A DNA stretch of 64,000 bases from Rhynchospora pubera. Its lineage: Eukaryota; Streptophyta; Magnoliopsida; Poales; Cyperaceae. The notes beneath the pieces are model-generated. The model was not told where the DNA came from. It saw only the letters and a program-made list of their open reading frames with translations, and made no database searches. The stretch spans positions 157,227,461-157,291,460 of the forward strand of contig CM051460.1 of the NCBI GenBank assembly GCA_028095005.1, in the 5' to 3' direction. Of this stretch, positions 21,850-35,400 are shown one piece after another (position 1 is the stretch's first letter; every line of letters begins with the position of its first letter). A program made the position numbers and the translations under genes.

Positions 21850-24800
21850 AGTTCACATGTAGATAAAACCAAAACAAATTACATTGTAATTTACTTTTAC
21901 TAATAATATACCTCAGTATGAAGAAGGAACAGGTTGGGTATGGTAAGTCCACGAACAGTCCTGCTTAAGCTTTTGATTGGTAAATTCTAACGGCTGCGAG
22001 TTCAAAGTATGCTTTTGTTTATTTATCTCAAGCATCAGTCAGAAAGCTAATCAATATTTATTTGAAAGGAAATCATACAAACAAATTTCCTAAGCTGCAC
22101 TAAAATTAAAACTACAGCCCTACATATCTGTAACAGTACCATGTAACTAACGGTTATGTACAGTCTAGTTTGATAGTAATGAGGGACAAAACTTCTACTA
22201 TATTTTACCTAAAATGCATTATAATCAGATAAAAAACATACAAGATCAGCAATAGGACCACCAGGCATGTAGGTACTCCACTACTATCCATAGCTTAGTT
22301 TGGTGAAGGTATGAGCCATAATGATCTGTTATATATGGAGAGCGACACTGCGATAATACTGATATTTCCTGCAAGATAAACATTTAACTTAATAAAAAAC
22401 CAGGAAACATCAAAGACTATTTACTCTTTTTCACCGTAACTCCCTGAAATGTATAGAAGCTAAGATACACAAACATAAATTTTACTTTTCTGATCTGGTT
22501 CATGAAATATATATATAACAACAAATCCTTTATGACAAGTTCTTAGTCACTCTGTGATACTTCAAAATCCATTAAGGACACAAGAACTTTAGCCTGTTGG
22601 AGGACCACATTACATAAATTTTGACACCATAGATTTAACCATCTATACTTTAATTCTGGAGGAACAAAAAATAATATCATATATCTACCTTTTGAATGTC
22701 TTCAACATTGTCCTCACTACAAAAAAATAGAAAAAGGAGAATGAAAAGCTTTAAATAGCAAATCCAGACATCTCATGAATAAAAGCTGTTGAAACCATTT
22801 GGTTTTTAATTTTAATTTTAATTTTTATATCTTCAAATGCATCAAATTCACCTTAGGTTAAGCATTTTATCCTACTAACCATTGGATTGAACTATGTTCC
22901 AAACTGTTAAGAATAGGAGGTACGGGAATAAACACCGCACCTTAAATAGTTCATGTAAAGCTCAATAATTTGGAAGGATATCTTCATTAAGATTTAATAC
23001 TAATGATGAATATAGCTTAATAGCAGAAACTTACGCTTCTTCTAGATCAAATAAAGCCTTAAATGTATAATGAAAAGGATAAAAGAGTTCTTTGTGCATT
23101 AAATCAAATAAAATCAAACAGGGACATGAACTGAATTTTCAATTTTTATTCCTCAACAGTACAATTCGTGTAGGGATTAAGGAATAACTGATCCAACGTA
23201 TTTCTGTGATTTCAAGTCAAATTAAACAAGCAATAGAAATTAGATCGAGTACCTGCATTTAGCGCGGACTTAAGCCTTCCACCGATCTAGGGTTTACCTG
23301 TATTCACTGCGATCTAGGGTTTACTCCACGACACCTAGCCACGACGATCGCCTCGCCTCCACGACACCTAGCCTCGACGATCACTTCTCGTCTTGCTCGA
23401 ACTCTCTCCTTTCCTTCCTTGATCTCTCTCTCGCTCTCTTTTTTTCTCTAAAAACCCAAGGTACGAAGGACACTCTAAGTACGGAACGATTATACGAAGC
23501 AGAGAATAGGGTTTTGTCTTCTTTTTTTTTCTTCCGATGGAGCTTTTATCCTCTTCAGATCCAACCGTCCATTTAGATCGGACGGTTGATGCTCAAAACT
23601 TAGCACTGCAAGTTCTTATTTGGAGCCGCAGAGCATGGGCATTCTGATCTATCAATATCAAAGAATTCCACTTTATCCATTAATCATGTAAACAAAATAT
23701 AATATTATTAGTGAATTATATCCAGGTTCTATTGATGAAGGAACATTGAGTAAGAATCCATACAATTTAGTTGATCTGTTGCTTCATTTGAAAATTCGAT
23801 TAAAATAACAAACGTTACTTTGATTACTTAACACTTGCTCATTTAATAATTTGGAACTTACTACTACAAAGAGAGTACGCACCAGTCTTCACTGAAAGGA
23901 ATGTTAATTTGTATGATTGATACCTGTATGCATTGGCAAAATACATTGTGAAAGAGTACTCACATTGTGCAAATAAACATATAGTATAGCATGTATATTG
24001 AAAGAGTAGTCAATGTAAATGCTTAGTGTTATTTTGAACACAATGAAAAAGATCCTCTGAAATTGGAAAATGTGTGTAAAGATTTGATCTTTTCAGAGTA
24101 TCAGCTAGCATGAAAGGATTATATCAAATATAAGAGAATTCCACTTAGTTGGTTTAATTTCATTAGGCAAAAAAAATTTAATATTATTTATTAGTATTTC
24201 ACGACTATTCTTTATATTTTTTTTAATTGCAGAATTTGTGATAAGAGAAAGGCAAACTTACATTGCAAATAGTATTTAAAATAAACATCATGACAAAAAA
24301 TGAGTTTTATTTTTCAAATCACATTGATTTGACATAATTTGTGCAGTGTCGGGTGCTGGTTTCATATGAGAAGACTATTTGGCATTGAACTTGGGCTCCT
24401 TGGACAAGCATTTTGTAAATTATATCAAATGCAATTTTAATTACACAACTGAACTGAAAGCATACCTTGCTGCTGCTACTTGTTGCCTTCCAACCTCGTT
24501 TAAGTCCCAAAACTCCTAGTGTCCCTGGTTATATGTAAAACAAAGGAAATTAACTAAGAACTGGTACAAAACTTTCTAAAAAAAAATACAAATCAATTGA
24601 GAGTAGTTCACCCAAATCCAGAGCAGTTAAGTCTAGAAATTTATAAAAAGAAATAATAAAAATAAACTAAGGAAGTATGACTTATGTTGATTTGCGACCG
24701 ACTGGGGCAGCAGTGGAAGGAGGCATAAGCAGCAACGGAAGGGCAACACTCCATCATAACCTGCACTAATTACCCTTGTTAATCATATAAGTATTAAGAT

Positions 24801-26700
24801 ATCACACTTCTCACCTCAATAATCTTTAATCCAAAGTAGTTGGGAGTTGAGAGTACCAGAAGATGCATAAAAATTGTAAGCATTTTGCAATATTTGTGCA
24901 TGCTTTTGTCAAAAATACTTTTGCAATCGAAAACCAAAATAATCATGCAAATGTCCATTTTATGTAGCTTCTTGCTACTTGATTAAAGGCTTCTGCATAA
25001 ATTTAGGTTTTTAGATGTTCCAAGACAATAACTCACCTGATATGAAGATAGGAATGCATGTGTACTTTGGCAGCAAGCCTATGACCACATTAAGCTGATA
25101 GCACATCATTATATTGAAATTTCCATATATAGGAGCTACATAATCTTGTCTAATATACAGCATAAACCATAAACTAATTAGAGGACTATTAGTGCTGGCA
25201 CAAACCAATAAATGCAAAGGTAAACAAGACCAATAACACAGACCACTCTTAATATTAAGAGGCAAAGTGTAATTATGGCTAAATTGATGAGAACTAACCT
25301 GAGCAAAGTAGCAAATGCACATAGTTAAGGCCAGAAGGATTGAACTACAAATAGGCAAAAAACCATAAATTAGTTAGTTAGACCAGGGGTAAAAACAGAA
25401 ATAATTTCCATTTCTGGAGATATTGCAGTAATTCTACGATAATTGGAGTACAATGACCCGTGTTTTGATTCATTTCTCAGGGTTTTTACATAAAGTAAAG
25501 TAGCAAGAAAGAGAAAACGTATCTGACAGTAATATCACTGCACAATATATATATAGCATTTCTTCACCATGAGTGCCTTGAATGACGAAACGCTTTCTTC
25601 CATTAACTATTTCAGTTTTGGTCTCTGATTAGTTCATATAAGTACATGAAATTAAATCCAATATAATATAAAAGATCTGAAATTGAAATACAAACAGTTT
25701 GCAATTGCCATGCAGAAAAAAAAATAGGAAACATATCTTGTCAGATAAGAATATGTGATCATTCCTTTTAAATTTATAATACAGTAATAATTTGTTCATC
25801 ATGCAGACCATAATTTTAAAGGAATACATCAATAGCAAAGCATTGTAAAAGGTAATAGTGATTAGACCTGAGGAATTAGGTTTCTCAATTTTTTCAGTAA
25901 ACATTAGTTTAGTGTATCAAATAACTAATTAAGGACAGTGATGAACCTGCCAGATTAGTTGCCAAATAAGTTCTTCTGGACATTTGAGTGTATCAGGTCA
26001 CCAACTGTTCAATACAGACTTTATTGTCTGCCAAATGTTCAACACATACTTCATCAATCTTCATGATTCACACCTTATTTTAGTTCTTCGCACTTGCCAA
26101 TTTGCAAGCACTGCCATAAGTGAATATATAGAGAAATAATATATCAGCAGTGTAAATAATTACCCCCACAAGAGTTCAGAAAAGCTGACTTGGATATTTT
26201 GTCCAGTGGCTTTCTTTTCTTTGGTCTATATAGTTTGTTTGTCTTGGATATTTTGTACTGATCAATCCTAAACCTGTGCATGAAAGTGATTTGGGATAAG
26301 AATTCTTTGTGGAGTTGGAAGTTAGTATATAAGAAAAGTACCTCTCTTTTTCTTCAGAAGAAGCAAAGATGCCATCTAGCTTCCTCCTAACTCTTCTGAC
26401 AGAAGGAACTGTACTTGTGGATGTTTATTCTGGAATAGGCATGTAGAAAGTGGTTCAAGGAAATTAATATATGAAAGAAGTGCTAATTTATGTAAGCTAT
26501 TGATAGGAAGGTTGATAAGGCTGGTGATTTTGCGGTGATACAGTTTGTTTGTTTATTATTTACTTGAAGAAAATTATCATTTTGTAAGGTTGCAGAAAAG
26601 AAAGTAAGAACCTCTTGAGTCTTGAGAGATAGATTCAATTTCAATGCTATTTTTGTAATAACAACAGAGAAAATAAAAAAGTGGTTGTGCAGATGAGGTA
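21850..26700. other. No supported gene; degenerate upstream part of the TPX2 region
   Basis: AT-rich sequence without a supported gene. A diverged third copy of the TPX2 intron segment (GAACCTGCCAGATTAGTTGCC...) lies at about 25942-26180. A leader-like CT-rich stretch with a minisatellite lies at 23220-23640. Scattered short ORFs look incidental. Confidence 0.5.
23278..23395. repeat. Short minisatellite in leader-like sequence
   Basis: CGATCTAGGGTTTAC occurs twice (about 23284 and 23310). The unit CCACGACACCTAGCC.CGACGATC then occurs twice (about 23326 and 23358). Minus-strand reading gives a GA-rich leader with AAACCCTAG telo-box-like motifs, as in many plant 5' regions. No ORF follows that I can support. 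Confidence 0.6.
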
Positions 26701-26760
26701 ATAGTAAGAACCTTTTTGCTGGCATCATCTTTTCAGCTGGGGTAATAATAGGAGGAGGTG

Positions 26761-26905
26761 GTGTTGCATTGTCTTCTAGTATCGGATTCTCTTGGATTTG
26801 TTCTGATGTAGATGGTATTGTGCAGATGGCGGTGTTGCATTGTCTTCTAGTATCGGATTCTCTTGGATTTGTTGTGATGTAGATGGTATTGTGCAAATGG
26901 CAGTG
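26761..26905 (-). repeat. 71-bp tandem duplication in a possible coding exon
   Basis: Two copies (period 71 bp) of GTGTTGCATTGTCTTCTAGT... are present. On the minus strand one frame reads SEQIQENPILEDNATPPPPI and continues to a donor-like site after MMPAKR. A 71-bp repeat is not a multiple of three, so the duplication would break the frame of a protein exon. It may be an upstream TPX2 exon; weak. Confidence 0.45.
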
Positions 26906-28524
26906 TTGTGTGCTGCACGGATGTCGATGAGTGGTGCAAGAGAAAGATGGGCTCAAGTAACAGTCCTAACATGTCGTCTGGCACCAGTTCATGAAGGGCA
27001 ACACTATAGTTACGGTTTTTACAGTATGATCCTGACTGCTTTGTTCACAATATCGAATAGTGCTGCTGGTGCTCTATCTTGCTCATTGTCTTGTTGTAAT
27101 TTCAGCATGACTGCATCAACACCAATGATCATCTCAGCAGTTTTTATGGTATGATATCTTTTACTTGGACTTTACTATGTACCTATGATGTTGGAAATCA
27201 CCATCAGTAGAAGAAGTGAGGAACCATATTGTATATTGTTTGTATGTATATATATATATATATATATATATAGAGAAAACCTATTGTGCATACTAATGTA
27301 TTGGTGCTTCAATGCATACTAATTCAGATCGTTGGATCTGCTTCGAGATTGGTGCGGATCAAAGTCGCTGGATTGAAAAATTAACCTGTCTCTTCACCTT
27401 ATTCTGCTCCACTCCCGTGCCGACTAAACCCTTCTCTTTTACTCACGACAAACAAAACCCTAGATTCTCTCTTCTCTCTCCCCTTATTTCGCTCCTTGCT
27501 CACTCGCCGCTCTCTCTTCATCTCTTCTAGCTCTGCCACATTCTCCACTGAAGCAAAGCTATATCTCCTCTGATTTCCATGGTCGACTGTGGATTCCACT
27601 TGCCTCATTTCTTCGAGGTTTGGATCTTCCTCTCTTTCTCTTCTCTATGTCAGATTTTATTGTTTTTCGCCACTTGTTCGCTTAGCTCCAGCCAATCAGG
27701 AACAGAAGAAATACAAGATCCGATATTGGGGTTTTTGAACCATTGACCTCAATAGCTTTCTTTCTCTCTCTAATAACCGTTTAATTCTATCCCCTTTTTT
27801 CTAATGCGTATAGCTTTTTGAAACTGGGGTTTAATTCAGGTTCAATTTGGATTCTCACTTACTTTCTTGCCGAATCTTATCTCCCAGTGAATGGTTTGGC
27901 TTCCCACTTACACTCCTAGCAATTTCAAGCTTCCAGGTAATTCTCTCATTCTCTCATGCTATGTTTGGATGGAGGGTGGTCGGTGGTGTTGGAACTTAAT
28001 TTTGAATTGTTTCTATGTGTAATTGCCAGAGCAAAAGAAGTGAAAACTTTATTGTATGTATGTATGTATTTGATAATATTACGCATATAGGACTTTACTG
28101 CTAAAAATTTCAGGGTTGTACAGTGCATAGCATAGTTACTGATACAATTACTTTGGGAGTTTAGCATAATCACTGATTAACTATTCATTAATAAAAAAAA
28201 CTGAGTATGTTGTGTTGTCTATATATACAGCATATATATTTTTGTAAGATTAAGACATTTTATAATACAAAGACACGGACAGTAGCTTTGCATGTACCTT
28301 TGCGTGTTATGTAGGAGTTTGTTGTATACAATATTTTTTATATAGCTTTTGTATAGTGGCATATATTTCGAAAAGAATGTGACATTTTGGTGCTAAAAGA
28401 TTGGAAGGATAACCACACATAGATTTTGGAGTCAATTCCATCTATTTACTACTATTATAGCTGATATGTACTGTTTAATATGCTTACTAATAAAGGTTTT
28501 CCTTCTTAATTTTTAATTTTCAGC

Positions 28525-28644
28525 ATGAATGAGAATGAGAATGAGCAGGTAGCAGCAGATTTCAATGGAGAAGAAAATGATAATGGAGGAATCAATGGAG
28601 AAGAAAATGATAGTGGAGAAGAAGATTTCAGTGGAGAAGAGTGA
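28525..28644 (+). CDS. Small acidic ORF inside the Mutator-like element
   Basis: Thirty-nine codons, MNENENEQVAADFNGEENDN onward with a repeated NGEENDxG motif, ending TGA. An acceptor-like tttttaattttcag sits one base before the ATG, so this could be the last exon of a captured or ancestral gene. The composition (E, N, D, G) and internal repeats make a chance ORF equally possible. Confidence 0.25.
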   Translation: MNENENEQVAADFNGEENDNGGINGEENDSGEEDFSGEE

Positions 28645-29109
28645 CTTACTATTATATTTTGTGATTCTGGAATTTTTTTTTGGGGGGGGGGGATTTTGTA
28701 AAGATGACAAGTAATTAGGAAATTTTTGGGGCTTTGGGGTGATTTAATTAGCAAATGGTACAAATTGACAATGTTGATTTAGCAAATGACTGACTATTGT
28801 ATTTTGTTTCAGCAATATTGTACTTCAAAATGTTTTGGCAAATGACTGACTATTTATTAGCACATTGTACTTCGGATGTTTGTTATTTTATAGCTTTCTG
28901 CAAATTGTGAAGTTAAGTCTCGATAAAATCAGATGCATAATACTGTTGTAAGAGAACATGTATAATTCCAATTGAAATAATTGTTCTTTTTTAAGAAGTT
29001 TTTTCATGTAGCAATAAAATTTCAATCCAGACAATCAACCAAATTGGCATGGTACTTCATTTAGCAAAGGTACATAACTTTTGTACTTTATTTGTGATGA
29101 ATATCTAAA

Positions 29110-29245
29110 ACAGGTACATATCATATACCTCTGTACATGTCAATAGGTACATATCAATAAGCTATTTTCATTTGGGATGGTACATATCAACAAAACAGAA
29201 ACATATCAAGTAAACATGGTACATATCAATGGGTACATAGCAAGC
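29110..29245 (+). repeat. Clustered GGTACATATCAA motifs
   Basis: GGTACATATCA(A/T) or close variants occur about five or six times in 130 bp inside the Mutator-like element, at irregular spacing. They could be transposase-binding subterminal repeats or a decayed minisatellite. Confidence 0.55.
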
Positions 29246-30244
29246 TGAAAAATTGTATCCATTCATGTACAGAAACAGAAGAACGAAAATAACACTAAAT
29301 TGCATCCATTAATTTAGCATTCACAGTACAGAAACAACTATTTTCTACCAAATTGCAACCATTAATTAGAGCATACAGAAAATACAAACATTCATTCTAA
29401 TCAATATCTTCTACCAAATTGCAACTTCATTCTAATCAAACAACAAGAAGAACACTAAAATCTACAAGAGATGGAAAGCCATTATAAGTCGTCCATGAGG
29501 TTTTAAAAACGGCAAGCTCGTTACAATGACAAAGTGGAAAGTCATTACTCACATTTGACTAGCTTTCCACGGAGCTAGAATCTACAAGAGATGAAGGTTG
29601 GTTAGAAACAGAAAATAGAAACATATCAACTAATGCAACTTATGCCGACAGTTAGTATGCACAATTGAACCAATTAATTGCAGCAATTAGAAATCTTAAG
29701 ATACCAATAGCAACAAATGTTCCAGTTTCAATTGCACAATTGAGGCTCAACGTGCTTCAAATTTTACTTAATTTAACAATTGAAGTGCTGAATCATATCC
29801 CAATTAAGACCATATTCTCATGATGTGGTGCTATTTTTTCCTCCCAATTAATTTATCAATTGAAGTGATTTGACGAGAGAAACTTATAAAATCACAAGCG
29901 ACAGTTCCTATAAGATGAGAATAACAAACCATATTCTCATGATCTGGTGCTATTCTGTTGGTGCAAAGATAGACAGTTGGAAGCACATCTTTTGGCGACA
30001 ATGCAAAATTTTTCAACTCACTCACAAATTAACTCTCAATATTCCAGAAAAAAATTAAACTCACTCACAAATTGAACTTGCTTCCACGGGAAATGTGACC
30101 GATTGGGAGAGAGGCGATACTGACTGGGAGAGCAAGAGGCACGATTGACTGGGAGTCGGAGAGACGTTTTCTTTTGTCGGAGACGAAGAGGAGTTGCAAT
30201 CGTAAGAGAGAAAGAGGTGAGAGATCTAGGTTTTCATTTTCTCG

Positions 30245-30278
<34 letters not shown>

Positions 30279-30448
30279 TCAGAGAAGGGACGATTTAGTC
30301 AATAGAGAAGGCAGCGGAGCAGAATAAAGAGAAGGCACATCTTAATTTTTTAATCTAGCGTCCTAATCTGCACGGATCTTGAAGCAGATCCAACAATCTG
30401 AATTAGTATGCATTGAAGCCCCAATACATTAGTATGCACAATAGGTTT

Positions 30449-30495
<47 letters not shown>

Positions 30496-30769
30496 GCTAT
30501 TCTTGAGGAGGTATTGTTTATGTTAGAGTTAGTGTCAGTGTTGATTAAAGATCAGTAGTGCATTAATACTTATATTTATTTTATTATAACTAATGATAAA
30601 TACTTTTGTGCATTGGAAGGGCTTTCTGATGATATTTTGGTGCCTGTGCATTTTGCATTGTGGACAGTAGACGCCCTGGCCACTTTGTTCTAACTTTTTG
30701 TGACTGTCAGTGCATCCTTGATAATGCCAATCGAAAGGATTGATGATGTGTTATCCGAGAAGCACACTG

Positions 30770-31490
30770 ACAGAGTGTCTCCTGTGAGTGATAGCAGATG
30801 GAAAAACAATGTCAATCATGGACCGTGAAGCATTTATTTATTTGTTTTTTTTTAGCCAGTATGATCAGAAAAGGATAACTAACAGTTAAGACATCAAGAT
30901 ACAGTGCATTGAGATCTGCAAATGTAATATTGATAAGATCACACCTGGGAAGCAATGCATGTGCTGGCGGGTTGCTGTTAAACATGTCTGGTGTCGTATA
31001 GTTAATCATAGGTAGGCCATCATATGTTGTTCTGTCAAAGGCAAAATTGAGAGTGAAGTAAATAGAGAGAATAGGTTGGAGTTTAATTTTCTTGCGAAGG
31101 CAATGTAGTGCAAAAAGTATTAAGGTTACTGGCTTTTGGAGATAATCTGATATCTCTTTCATGGCAGTATCAAAATAAAATCTTGTCCCAGTGTATGTCT
31201 TGAGTCCATACATTTCTGAATAATCACAGGAAAGTTTAAAAATCTGATGATATTAGTTACCCCAGTTGACAGATATGATGAAGTTTAAAAATTATGTCCT
31301 CATTGGTTACATGTAAAGAGGAAACGAAGAGACTAAAACAAACCAAAGAAGGCAGGAAGCCCATAGCAAATTGCTTCCTTTTGGTGCAGCAATGGAACCG
31401 TGCACCAGGTACCAGAAATAGAAGCAAGAACAGCCTTCTCCAACTCTCCTGAAATTGACAAAATACAAAAAAAAAACAGACCAGTATCAC
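30770..31490 (-). pseudogene. Third copy of the unidentified gene fragments
   Basis: Related to 17466-18130. Exon 31134-31215 (acceptor ttattcag) reads MYGLKTYTGTRFYFDTAMKE then ISDYLQK. Exon 30945-31031 (87 nt, acceptor tttgacag, donor GTGTGATC) reads TTYDGLPMINYTTPDMFNSN then PPAHALLPR. Upstream, about 31340-31452, a piece after a tttcag acceptor reads ELEKAVLASISGTWCTVPLL. This copy is the best preserved, but the first exon lacks a GT donor after YLQK. Unknown product; it may be the source locus of the duplicated fragments. Confidence 0.5.
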
Positions 31491-32119
31491 ATTACATAAT
31501 TAATTAACTTCCAAAACTAATAAGTACAAAATAAATTTCAACAATGGCAATTTGTTCAAAGAAACAAAAAAAATTCCACAATATCCAATTAATTTCAATG
31601 AACCAGAGGGATATCAAACAAAAATTCAACACTCAATACAACAAAATATTCAGGAATTAGGTTTCAATTCAACAAGAAAAGATCCCTTTCGAGCATATGT
31701 TATTTGAAAAAAGGAAAAATTGGCGTTGTGACTGTTATTGTGTGTCAATTCAACGAGTCGAGATGAGAGATAAGATAAATTGATTCTTTCCTGTGATAAC
31801 AGTCTCAGAAACTAGCAATTGCCTACTGGCTTCAAAAGTAATATCAAATTCCACAGAAAAAGATGTTAAAGAAACACAGATCAAGAGGATTTAAGAAACT
31901 TTAGAGTGGAAAAGACGATCTAGCACTCAGATTTGCAGAAAATTAACAAAAGAAGCTCTCACGAGAAGGTGTGTGGCTGTGTGAGATCGAGGCTCTTCTT
32001 ATCTCCTCTTGCGTCTCTTCCTTGGTAAAATCGAAGAATCGAGGCGCTGTGAACTCTATGCCTCATCGACTTCCTTTCCATGTCTCAATCTGTTGATCTC
32101 GAAGGATTTCTCTCACTTC

Positions 32120-32121
<2 letters not shown>

Positions 32122-32160
<39 letters not shown>
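32122..32160 (+). repeat. (CT)n microsatellite
   Basis: About 19 uninterrupted CT units in a pyrimidine-rich, leader-like stretch. Confidence 0.95.
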
Positions 32161-32164
<4 letters not shown>

Positions 32165-32484
32165 ATCTCTCGCTTGCTCGCTCGCTTTCTTTTTCTTTCT
32201 GTCGAAGGAAATGGTGAGTTGGTTTATGGGGTTATTAGTAAGGAAAGGAGCGTTAAAACCCTCTAACGGTCGGAATAAAAAATATCATGAATGGTTAACA
32301 CCGGATCTTGGCTGCTCTTGTAAAATGCGCCGACTCGGTGGTCCGTGTCACTGAATGGTGGGCCATGTCACGAAAGGAATGAGAATTATTTCCAAAGTTT
32401 TGCTCCTGGTGCACCACGTCGGCAAACGGACTACGCGTCAGTCTACGCTCCTCCACGCGGTGTTTATGAATTACGACTTTATGA

Positions 32485-35400
32485 CCAACAAGCGTCATGT
32501 TTCTGAGGCCGTGTATCAAAGACTTGATAGGGTTCTAGTAACACCTGAGTGGTTACATATGTATCCAAATGCGTATGTTAATCACCTCCCCTTAATCCAC
32601 AGTGATCATTGTCCGATACTCCTCCGGGTTAAAAAGCCGCCCGAAAGATCAAGGATATTTAGGGTGGAGAATTGGTGGTTAACAGAACAGAGCTTTCATG
32701 ATGAATGGGTCAGTACTTGGAATGGTATGGGAGGGGGCACTAGTCATCAGAGATGGAAGGCAATTAGGTCAGCTATGCATGACTGGGCTAGTAAAAACAT
32801 GACACCTAAGAAAAAACTAGAGAATATTGCCACACAAATACAGAGAGTGCAGTGCCAACACCCTTCTGTTAGGGATCACAATTTGGAGGAACAATTGTTG
32901 CAGCAATATGAGAAGTTGGAGGATCAAAACAGCACCTATTGGAAGCAAAGGTCGCACTTGCAGTGGCATGAAGAGGGGGATAGAAACACACGTTTCTTTC
33001 ATACAGTGGCTACCAATCGTAGGCGCCATAATCTGATCACTATGGCTAAAAAGGAAGACGGCAGCCTCACAGGTGATGATAAAGCTATTCGTGACATTTT
33101 TCTCAAATACTTCAAAGATTTGTACTGCCCCTCAGATGCTACCTCGGCCCAGCAAGAGGCACATGCCCAAGTCACAAGAGATGAGCTTTTTGCTGAATTG
33201 AGAGAGAGCCCGCAACAGACTATTCCTGCCACAGCTCATTCCAGAATCAATGTGATTCCTGATTATCATGAAGTTAAAAAGACACTTTTTGAGATGGGCC
33301 CGGATAAGAGTCCTGGACCGGATGGATTTACAGCTCGGTTCATTCAAAAAAATTGGCATGTTGTAGGCATGGATGTGGTGCAACAGGTTAGGCAAGCGTT
33401 TCAAACAGAGGAGGTGCCGATGGAGTGGTTGCGTGGCCACGTTACACTCATACCCAAAACGGTTGAACCACAATCGCCGGCAGAATACAGGCCTATAAGT
33501 GTGGGCAGTATCTTCTACAGGCTCTTAATGAAGTTGGTTGCTAATAGGTTAAGGCCCCATCTGAAGAAAGTTATCTCTCAGGAGCAAAATGCATTTATTA
33601 AAGGAAGGTGTATAGCAGATAACATCATTATGGTGAAAGAAATTTTGCACTCCTTTTCACAAGCCAAGTTCAAACAAAGTGCTTTCCTCCTCAAAGCGGA
33701 CATTAACAAGGCATTCGACAAGCTCAACTGGCGGTTCCTTACATTGGCGATGCAACACCTTAACATACCTTTGAAGATCATTAAGTTAATGGTGTCCTCT
33801 TATGGGAGAGCTGAGATCACGATTAACTTGAATGGGAGGGGAGATGGTTTTCTGACACCAACACAAGGCCTGAGACAAGGCTGCCCTATGTCGCCATATG
33901 TTTTCATTATCTCTATGGAAATACTCTCAAGGCTAATACATAGGGCAGTCGCAAGGGAGGAGATTAAGGGGGTCAAAGTAGCCAAAACGAGCCCAAGGTT
34001 GACTCATGCAGTATATGCGGATGATCTTGTCATTATGGGAGATACTTGTGATTTAGAGGTGCAAACTTATGTGGCCTTGTTACAACGGTTTGCATTGGCT
34101 TCTGGGTTGTGCATTAATCCGCAAAAGTCGGGGTTATGGTTCTCCAAGGCGTGTGGGGCTCAAACAGTTGAAAGAGTGCTGAGAGAGTGGAAAGCCAGGA
34201 AGGTTGAAGGAGAAGAAAAATATCTTGGGGTACTTTTGGGGAATAGGGGTGACATTAGAAAGAATGGCCAAATGTTACTTGAAAAAATCAAAGGAAAACT
34301 CTCGGGTTGGAAATCGAATATGCTTTCACATGCTGGGCGACTAGTTCTGATCAAAGCCGTGTTGATGTCAATGCCGGTTTATGCAATGTCTTTGGAGATG
34401 CTCCCTATAGAAATTGTGAAGAACATCAACAGCCTCCTGGCAAAGTTTTTTTGGGGAAAAACAAATCAACAGAGATATCTCTCATTTATAAGTTGGCAAA
34501 AGGTGTGTAAACCGTTAGACTCGGGTGGTTTGGGAGTAAAAGATTTACAAAAATTTGGTGAGGCCTTGTTCTTAAAAGTTGTTTGGTCTGTTCTGGCTGA
34601 TGAAAATAAATTGTGGGTGCAAATATGCAAAGCAAAATATTTTCCTGTCGTGGGTTTTTGGCGTGCAAGAAACACACATGGCTGTAGCAGGATGTGGGGG
34701 CAGATTCTGAAAATGAGAGATTTTTTTGCTAACCAAGCTGAATGGAAATTGGGTAATGGTCAAAAAGTGGATGCCATATCACAGCCATGGTTCCAAAATT
34801 GGACAGTGCAGGAGAATGCAACAGTGGCAGACAGAAAGTTGAAGGTGCGTTCGCTTATTAGTACTCAAACTGGGGATTGGAATATGAATGAGCTGGTCAG
34901 GTTGTTCTCTCAGGAGCAGGTGCAACAAATAGTACAAGGAAACAATAAGCCAGTGCCACTTTCGACTCAGGCAGACAGGTTGATTTGGTTGAAAACAAAG
35001 TCTGGTCGATACTCAGTGAAGGAAGGGTACAAAGAACTAACCCAAACTCTGGCCACAACACCGACTAGTCAAGGCTTTGATTGGCACCTCATTTGGAAGT
35101 GGAAGAGGCTTACACCAAAGGTTAAAATTTTTCTATGGAGATTACTGCACAGGGGACTGCCGATTGCACTAAACATGCACGCAAGGATGTCAAATTTTGA
35201 TCCGAAATGCCAAAGGTGTGGAGAAGAAAACGAGTACGAGATGCATTGTATGTTTTTTTGTAATACCTCTCGGCAAGTTTGGTTTGCTGGTCCATTAGGA
35301 ATTCGGGTCCATGACTTATCTATGAATATAGCAACCACTGTGCTTCAAATCATGGGACAGCTTGATGAGGATGGGGTTGTTCTCTTTGTAAACACCTTGT

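Larger units (their letters stand above)
27273..30452. mobile_element. Mutator-like DNA transposon, non-autonomous (3.18 kb)
   Basis: Inverted termini of at least 95 bp start GAGAAAACCTATTGTGCATA on both ends (27273 inward, 30452 inward), differ at a handful of positions, and continue as weaker similarity for another 100 bp or so. Ends beginning GAGAAAA fit Mutator-like elements. Both ends abut TA runs (about 27248-27272 and 30453-30490), so the target duplication cannot be resolved. The subterminal parts are CT/GA-rich and leader-like. There is no transposase ORF. Confidence 0.85.

Noticed and set aside
32355..32484. First 43 codons of the LINE frame as part of the LINE protein
   Set aside because: The 16-bp target duplication ends at 32484, so this part is host DNA.
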